A DNA stretch of 13,146 bases from Saccoglossus kowalevskii (Eukaryota; Hemichordata; Enteropneusta; Harrimaniidae), in NCBI RefSeq assembly GCF_000003605.2, contig NW_003132848.1:275464-288609 (forward strand), given 5' to 3'. Position numbers and translations under genes: made by a program. This document shows, in pieces, positions 8,436-13,146 of this stretch. The notes beneath the pieces are model-generated. The model had not been told where the DNA came from, did no database searches, and saw only the letters and a list, made by a program, of their open reading frames with translations. Every line of letters starts with the position of its first letter. Position 1 is the first letter of the stretch.

Positions 8436-9238
8436 TTAATACACTCAATATACACTCCAGACATATACTTGAGTTAAGTTTAAATGTTGTACATGATGCT
8501 ATTCCTGGCAAATGGAAAGCAACCAAAAACAAACAAAAAAAAATAAAAAAAACAACTTAGTACTTGATCAACCTGTATCTAGTCACCTCAGTTTTCAGCT
8601 AATTTCTCAGACGGACTGAATGTGTCACTAAACAAACTTGAAAAAGACGCTACATATCGGACACCCGTACAAACTTGACACTGTGTGGCGTGACCTTCTG
8701 GCCTTGCCTTCAGATATTAAACCTAATTTCAAAGGGTGTTACACTGCCCCATCACAAAACGTGAGGGAGATTCGCAATGGCGTGTAATGCATGGTGCATA
8801 TACTACTGCTGGTTTTCTTGCTGGGGCAAATTTTGCAGATTCTGAAAACTGTCTCTCTTTGTGGTGATCTGGATTCGCTCATTCACATTTGCATTGAATG
8901 TCCGGCGATTGGCGCCCTCTGTCTCTTCATTTCGCGCATTTCTACTGAATTTGTACAACCTGGTTTGACGGTTCTTCCGGTTTGTTATTTTGCCACCTCA
9001 CCACTCACGTTGTTTTCTATCTCGTCAGTGTGAGAGTATTTTCCTTTTCATCCTTATCACTGCAAAAGTAGCTATCAATATGTGCTTTTGTGCAAGTGCT
9101 TTTGTGGAACCGTTGGAAATTCTCAAAACTCGCATCACCAGCAGAATTAAATCTGAGTATCAGTACTTCAAATACATTTGAACCACAAATGACGCTCTTT
9201 GTTCCTTGGAAAATGGAAAAATACAAATCTATTTGTGA
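8436..9238 (+). pseudogene. LINE ORF2 C-terminal domain with Cys/His knuckle
   Basis: The region from 8440 to about 8660 is eroded and contains an A-rich run. YKLDTVWRDLLALPSDIK is then readable, followed by WRVMHGAYTTAGFLAGANFA (from 8778). After a one-base shift, C-x2-C-x7-H-x4-C is recognisable: LCGDLDSLIHICIEC keeps Cys, His and Cys, and the first Cys lies in the other frame. This C-terminal knuckle is typical of LINE ORF2 and helps bind template RNA. The end shows KTRITSRIKSEYQYFKYI, an internal TGA, then NDALCSLENGKIQIYL and the final TGA. Confidence 0.8.
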
Positions 9239-10420
9239 AAACTGTTACGGTTCAGAGGTCGTTTTCACACTTCTGTTTGTCAACTTGTCAAGGTCCTGGT
9301 CATGACGTTTAAAACTGCGTCCGGTTATGGAGTTTTTGTACTTGGGAGAATGAGGTTACCCTTTGCCACAACCACCTCCAGGTCACCCCTGGGCAAAGTG
9401 TAGTACCTTGTCAGCATTGGGTGCCAACTTCCCACATAATAAGTTTGGTTGACGTAAAATTCCTGCAGAAAGAGATCCGCATAGGTGGACAATATTTCAT
9501 TTAAATATGTATATATATGTTTCAGTTGTACTTAGCATTTGGCAGGGGGGATCGTAACTTCTTGTAGTGAGAACCAGTGTGACTGGCCTGCCAACGGGAT
9601 GCTAAGGTTTTCATAGTAAAAGTTATCAGTCACATCCGTTAATGTAATTTCGTTTTACTTATCCGTAAATCAAAAATCACTATACTATACTATATCAGTG
9701 TATACTTGAATAGCATGTTTCGGTGCTGTCTGTCTTAAACATGTGTTCCTGTTATGCTAAAATAGTGTTCTTTCTCAGTACACATAACCCCAGTTGAGTA
9801 AAGTAACTCCACCTAGTGTACGGTATTATTTTTACATTTGTTTATTTTTGATACCTTTGGGGCGGGATAGCGTGAGAGCACAAAGAACAGGCAGTTTGTG
9901 TCGCACCATCCGATATGACGTCATTATCTCGAACGTAATACCACGTGATGATCGCAATAAAGCTTACCACCAGACATGGTGGATATGTGATGTATATCAA
10001 CAACCAATGGCAATACGCTTACGTTTACAGCGTTTATGTATCAGTGGTTACACTAAGTAATTAGACACATGACAGTGGGCAAATTACTAGTATGTGAAAT
10101 TATTGACTAGGTGACTATTGTCATTGTCATGGTCATGTGCGACCTTTTTATTTGCAGCTGATAGAGTATTGTGTGAGATATAGATGTAATTCTAATACAT
10201 ATTGATTTCAGCTTTAATACAATGTCTACTCATTATGTTGTTATTTAATACCTTTACCGATCTTGCTAACCGGTAATACAAGTAATATAACATTGCATTG
10301 AATTAAAATCTGTATTTAGTGACAAAAAATAAAGCGACCTGTTTGATCCAATCTATTTACTTTACAGAGACATGTAAATGTGTTCATCACACACCATGTA
10401 TGACCAAAGAAAAAAAAATG
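9239..10420. other. LINE 3' flank and unassigned AT-rich sequence
   Basis: The first few hundred bases are probably LINE 3' UTR. After that I see no recognisable gene. Small structures are a (ACTAT)3 tract at 9679-9693; a perfect CRE palindrome TGACGTCA at 9916-9923; an E-box CACGTG at 9942-9947; a 6-bp stem CCACCA-GACA-TGGTGG near 9968-9983; and a CCAAT motif near 10003. An open frame at 9794-10060 has no ATG start and no recognisable domain. Confidence 0.4.
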
Positions 10421-10995
10421 ATTCGTCACATGGTTTGGTCGCCATGGGGAAAAAGTTGGGCATCTGTTTCTCAGGAGTGCATTAACTGACCAACTTTATA
10501 TATAACATAAATTTAATTAGTCACATTGTTTGACACCTATGTTTGATTTTTCTTCCAAAATTTTCAAAAAATCGGGAGAACTTGTTTCTCTGATTTGTTT
10601 GAACTTGATATTTGGCATGTAGCAGGTATGGTCAACGCGTTTATAAGAACACATTTTGATCAATCTCATGATGTGGACACCATCTTAGATTTTCTAAAAA
10701 TGGCAAACATTTGGGTGATTTATTTCTCACATGGTTTGGCCGCAATCTTGGATATTCTGCAAAAATTACCACATTTTTTTTACTTATAGCTAATTTAACC
10801 GATCAAATTCGTACCTTGTATGTAGCATATATGAATAATGCTTATTATGTAAAATAATTTTGATCAATCACATGGCTTGACCGCCATCTCAGATTTATGA
10901 AAAAAAAAGACACATTGAAGCATTTGTGTCTCATGAATGCTTTAACCGGTCAACTTGTATTTTGCATGTAGCTTGCATGAGATCATTATACATCA
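10421..10995 (+). repeat. degenerate tandem array, monomer about 140 bp
   Basis: The motif TCACATGGTTTGGCCGCCAT recurs in diverged form at about 10426, 10521, 10664, 10727 and 10868. Between these starts a second shared block appears (TTTCTCATGAATGCTTTAAC, then GATCAACTT and TTGGCATGTAGCATG), for example near 10468, 10585, 10780 and 10927. A third block, ATTTTGATCAATC, ends the monomer at about 10654 and 10857. Spacings are about 95, 143, 63 and 141 bases, so two monomers are near full length and the others carry deletions. The array abuts the Gypsy relic at its right end. It encodes nothing recognisable and may be a satellite or a minisatellite from inside a transposon. Confidence 0.72.
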
Positions 10996-11000
10996 TTAAA

Positions 11001-11546
11001 GAGGCAGATGGACCAACGCCATGGGTCTCACCAATAATGATTGTCAGCAATTGACTGTCAACCATTTGTACATCCTGGAACTGTGAGTTATCACCAATGC
11101 AATGCAATCCCTATTTTAGTGAATTTATTCATTGTATTTTTCTGTGCTTTGTTTCGTGTAATTCCTTTGAGAGGTATTAAAGCCAGGAGCTTTAACTCTA
11201 TATTTTTGTGTATATGTATTTCATTTCCAGTACCATTGTCTTTGTTTACCCCATTCTAGCAGTGAAATACCCCCCTGTTCAGTGTGAGTTCTGTGGGTGG
11301 CTCTCTTAACTGCAATAAGCAGGCCTTACGCTGTGACAGTGATAGTTTCAAAGAATCTGGCATAAGGATTTGTGTTGACATGCGAGTTGCCAACCAAGCT
11401 ATATAGAGAGAGACATCCTATGCCCACTATAGAATATCTCATTGTAGATCTGAGCAACAATTTTTAGAATAATAGATCTTAATCAAGGATATCATCAAAT
11501 AAATCTTGACAAATGCTCACAATACATCACTACATTTGCCACACAT
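11001..11546 (+). pseudogene. Ty3/Gypsy reverse transcriptase N-terminal part, interrupted
   Basis: KEADGPTPWVSPIMIV (11001-11045) matches the start of Gypsy RT. After about 290 unrelated bases the match resumes with GIRICVDMRVANQAI, a TAG, ERHPMPTIEYLIVDLS, stops, and then IIDLNQGYHQINLDKCSQYI and TTFATH. The Asp of IIDLNQGYHQ (codon 11475-11477) is the first catalytic Asp of RT. The match ends at codon 11544-11546. The second catalytic box, YxDD, is absent, and with the stops this rules out activity. Confidence 0.85.
11047..11338. mobile_element. short insertion inside the Gypsy reverse transcriptase
   Basis: In Gypsy RT the blocks PIMIV and GIRICVDMR are normally only a few residues apart; here about 290 bases lie between them. 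Similar sequence flanks the insert (GATTGTCAGCAATTG before, GATAGTTTCAAAGAATCTG after), which looks like a diverged target-site duplication. The insert can be drawn from TGTCA (11056) to TGACA (11338), a 5-bp inverted repeat like solo-LTR ends, but a SINE or MITE is equally possible. It contains no coding motif. Confidence 0.5.
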
Positions 11547-12030
11547 GGTGACTACCTATTAGTAGTAATACGACTACAGCAGATATCCACAGGTGGAGAT
11601 GAGATGCTGTTGTACCACATATAGATGCGATATTTGCTAGACAAGAAATGCCTGATATACTGCGATCGGACAATGGCCCTCCATGTGAGACATTCCCTAA
11701 CTATGCAGGTTTCCAATACAGAAGAGTAACTCCACTTTGGCCTAGAGCCAATGGTGAGGCAGAAAGCCTAATGAGAGCAATAGAGAAGGCAACATGCACA
11801 GCTAGAAGGCAAGAGCCGCCATCAATACCTTTTAAGCTTCTTAATATCGCGCAACACTCCCACAGTACAACAGGTATTTTGCCATCACAGGTCTTGAATA
11901 ATAGGTCTTCATTTGCCTATCTGGGGAGACGATCACCTAACATCTTCAGGCTACAGATGATGCCGAACCAACTAATTTAGAAGTCAGTTATCATGTACTC
12001 GTCAGACAACGGAAAACTGAACCTGGACCG
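11547..12030 (+). pseudogene. Ty3/Gypsy integrase, catalytic core, frameshifted
   Basis: GDYLLVVI begins at 11547, then after a shift DYSRYPQVE supplies the first catalytic Asp region. After a second shift the long frame runs with DAIFARQEMPDILRSDNGPP, RRVTPLWPRANGEAES and HSTTGILPSQVL. The second catalytic Asp is in SDNGPP and the Glu in GEAES. They are separated by 30 residues rather than the canonical 35, so five residues have been lost before RRVTP. The frame stops at about 11980. In a third frame HVLVRQRKTE (11992-12021) matches the C-terminal part of Gypsy integrase. Integrase joins element DNA to the host; this copy cannot. Confidence 0.88.
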
Positions 12031-12199
12031 TTGTCAACAAATCTGTGTAGTTGTTGTATTGTTTCAAACGCTGCCACCATCAAACAGACTCTTACCACAT
12101 ATAGTTCATGGCTGGTATTAGTAGATGGATTACGTAGCATCCTGTATGTAGATAGTTTTAATGCCGCCTTCATGTCTGACTTTATATTTAGTATTAGTT

Positions 12200-12336
12200 G
12201 TTTAGTTCAGCTGTATAAACATCACATGTTAATAATCTCTGCATTACTGAGAAATAAACCAGTTCTTCTATTGGTTTGAAATAGTCAACATCGCCTTGTT
12301 TTACTCTCTCGCACGCAAATACGTCGAACCTTAGCA
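12200..12336 (+). mobile_element. 3' part of the 5' LTR of the BEL/Pao relic
   Basis: The end is placed at TTAGCA (12331-12336), four bases before the primer-binding site. Upstream, a TATAAA at 12214-12219 and an AATAAA at 12253-12258 fit the compact promoter and polyadenylation signals of an LTR. The left border cannot be set without the matching 3' LTR, which lies outside the window if it exists; it could reach back to about 12040. Confidence 0.5.
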
Positions 12337-12340
12337 TTTT

Positions 12341-12366
12341 TGGTGCCGAGACCAGGATCTTGAACT
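12341..12366 (+). promoter_or_regulatory. tRNA primer-binding site of the BEL/Pao relic
   Basis: TGGTGCCGAGACCAGGAT begins with TGG, the complement of the tRNA CCA end. It continues through an acceptor-stem-like stretch into GGATCTTGAACT, which resembles the complement of a tRNA T-arm (GGATTCGAACC). Reverse transcriptase of LTR elements starts from such a bound tRNA. The tRNA species was not identified. Confidence 0.7.
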
Positions 12367-12397
12367 AAAACAGAGAGTAAACCAAGACATCACCGAT

Positions 12398-12603
12398 ATG
12401 GCAGAAATCGACGGCCAGAAAGCAAGCAAGAACCGTAGGGCAACAGAGGACAGACGACCAAACAGATTCACAAAGCCGAAGAACTCGTGCAAGTAGACGA
12501 ATTCCTGACACCCGATAAAGATTTGATGACTGCAACAATACAAGATATAAAGCATCGTCTAAAGATTATTCAAGAATGCGATGACAAAATACTGGATGAA
12601 GTA
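12398..12603 (+). pseudogene. BEL/Pao gag N-terminus, frameshifted
   Basis: An ATG 32 bases after the primer-binding site starts MAEIDGQKASKNRRATEDRR and reaches a TAG after 32 codons. Another frame continues with QIHKAEELVQVDEFLTPDKD and then DIKHRLKIIQECDDKILDEV. The helical, charged pattern (hydrophobic-spaced LKIIQECDDKIL) is typical of the N-terminus of BEL/Pao Gag. One small indel near 12440-12462 explains the shift. The sequence then changes abruptly at 12604 to reverse transcriptase, so the rest of gag and protease are missing. Confidence 0.65.
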
Positions 12604-13146
12604 TTTCTATGGTTAAGCAATCCCACGGACACAGAAAGTGACATGTCGTATACCAGTTTGCGTCAGTGTTATTTGGCTCAGCCAGTTCGCCATTTATTCT
12701 AAATTCGGTTGTCAAAACGCACCTGGATTCCGAAGAAACCCCCTGTAGCGGACGACATTAAACGAAATATATATATGAACAATGTGATTAGCGTTATCAG
12801 TAGTACACAGTCAACGTTGGCCAAAGAATATTACGAAACCGCAAACGACACCATGAAACACGCAGGTTTTACATTTAGATCATGGGCCACCAACGACGAG
12901 GAACTAAGCAAATTATTTGAACAGCAAAGTAATAACGACCCGAATGATATTGTCAATGTACTCAGCCTTGATGGAATGCCGTTGACATACTCCGAAGCAC
13001 GCAAATCTACCATAACCACAGTTGTCACAAAATGGGAAGTGGCTAAAATGTTTCTTTGCGCTGTACGACCCACTTGGGATTCTCTCATCAATCCATGTTC
13101 GCGCTAAACTATTTCTTTAACAACTGCGGAAAGAAAAGTTTGATTG
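12604..13146 (+). pseudogene. BEL/Pao reverse transcriptase fragment, continues past window end
   Basis: FLWLSNPTDTESDM begins in frame with the gag remnant. In a second frame FASVLFGSASSPFILN (from 12657) gives the BEL/Pao hallmark block. The original frame then supplies ADDIKRNIYMNNVIS, AGFTFRSWATNDEELSKLFE and VNVLSLDGMPLTYSEARKST. A third frame carries LYDPLGILSSIHVRAK (from 13061) and a TAA shortly after. The catalytic box that should read YVDD/YVDN reads YMNN (codons from 12772), so the essential Asp is replaced by Asn. RT motifs before FLWL are absent. At least three frameshifts and a stop make it inactive. Confidence 0.85.

Larger units (their letters stand above)
6986..9238 (+). mobile_element. 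5'-truncated, decayed LINE of the Tx1 (L1-like) type
   Basis: Collinear pieces of one LINE ORF2 polyprotein appear over 2.25 kb in all three plus frames: the linker before RT, RT boxes, the region after RT, and the C-terminal domain with a Cys/His knuckle, ending at TGA 9236-9238. The endonuclease and ORF1 are absent, as expected from 5' truncation by incomplete reverse transcription. At least six frameshifts and several stops make it dead. The wording of the blocks, such as LSYRGR-ALVINNL, LGVYLGN and GRHWVQAKTLYLP, matches what I know of Tx1-type ORF2 from frogs, fish and invertebrates. The 3' end is not fixed. No poly(A) tail is evident; a short (ACTAT)3 tract at 9679-9693 is one possible tail. 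Confidence 0.88.
10999..12030 (+). mobile_element. Ty3/Gypsy relic with RT joined directly to integrase
   Basis: The relic contains the start of RT, an inserted segment, a further part of RT and then integrase, all on the plus strand. Between RT and integrase everything expected is missing, including the YxDD box, RNase H and the integrase zinc-binding N-terminus. The wording of the integrase resembles the Mag/K02A2.6-like group of Gypsy elements common in invertebrates. It is a different family from the minus-strand Gypsy piece at 1-487, judging from what each encodes, though no shared domain is present to align. No LTR could be fixed for it. The BEL/Pao relic follows within about 300 bases in the same orientation. 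Confidence 0.85.

Noticed and set aside
7014-9238. A functional reverse transcriptase host gene
   Set aside because: Frameshifts, in-frame stops and loss of the second catalytic box show a dead LINE copy, not a domesticated gene.
9794-10060. Plus-strand open frame of 88 codons
   Set aside because: It starts at TTG rather than ATG and shows no domain or codon pattern that I recognise.
10421-10995. CRISPR-like array
   Set aside because: The repeat units are long (about 140 bases), diverged and unevenly spaced, in a eukaryotic retroelement context. It is a degenerate tandem repeat.
12331-12555. Minus-strand open frame opposite the BEL/Pao gag
   Set aside because: It is a shadow of the gag remnant and primer-binding site on the other strand.

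Overview
The window looks like an AT-rich animal genome, most likely a marine invertebrate and possibly a mollusc. There are no closely packed genes. The one plausible host gene is split by introns with GT/GC-AG borders. Most of the remaining recognisable coding sequence is decayed retrotransposon of four kinds: Ty3/Gypsy, a DIRS/Ngaro-like tyrosine-recombinase element, a Tx1-type LINE and BEL/Pao. The mollusc placement rests on remembered similarity of these families and of the EMI-like domain to mollusc proteins, so it is inference.

Layout. Positions 1-487 (minus) hold an intact reading frame for the end of a Ty3/Gypsy reverse transcriptase (RT) and the start of its RNase H, cut by the window edge. 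A possible gag zinc-knuckle remnant lies beside it on the plus strand (513-560). Positions 973-2165 (minus) hold two pieces of a DIRS/Ngaro-like element: an RNase H domain and a degraded C-terminal piece of a tyrosine recombinase. Positions 3255-5211 (plus) can be read as a four-exon gene for a secreted, cysteine-rich protein of about 133 residues with an EMI-like domain. All its exon phases agree, but only if intron 2 uses a GC-AG donor. A weak exon candidate lies on the minus strand at 5854-6019. Positions 6986-9238 (plus) are a 5'-truncated, frameshifted Tx1-type LINE. Positions 10421-10995 are a degenerate tandem array with a monomer near 140 bp. From 10999 to about 12030 (plus) is a Ty3/Gypsy relic in which RT is joined directly to integrase and a further segment has been inserted. 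From about 12200 to the end (plus) is a BEL/Pao relic with an LTR end, a primer-binding site, the start of gag joined to the middle of RT, and several frameshifts.

The retroelement pieces do not work together. They are independent insertions of different age. The secreted EMI-like gene is the only candidate for a functional host gene, and is the item most worth transcript support. I saw no tRNA, rRNA or CRISPR array.
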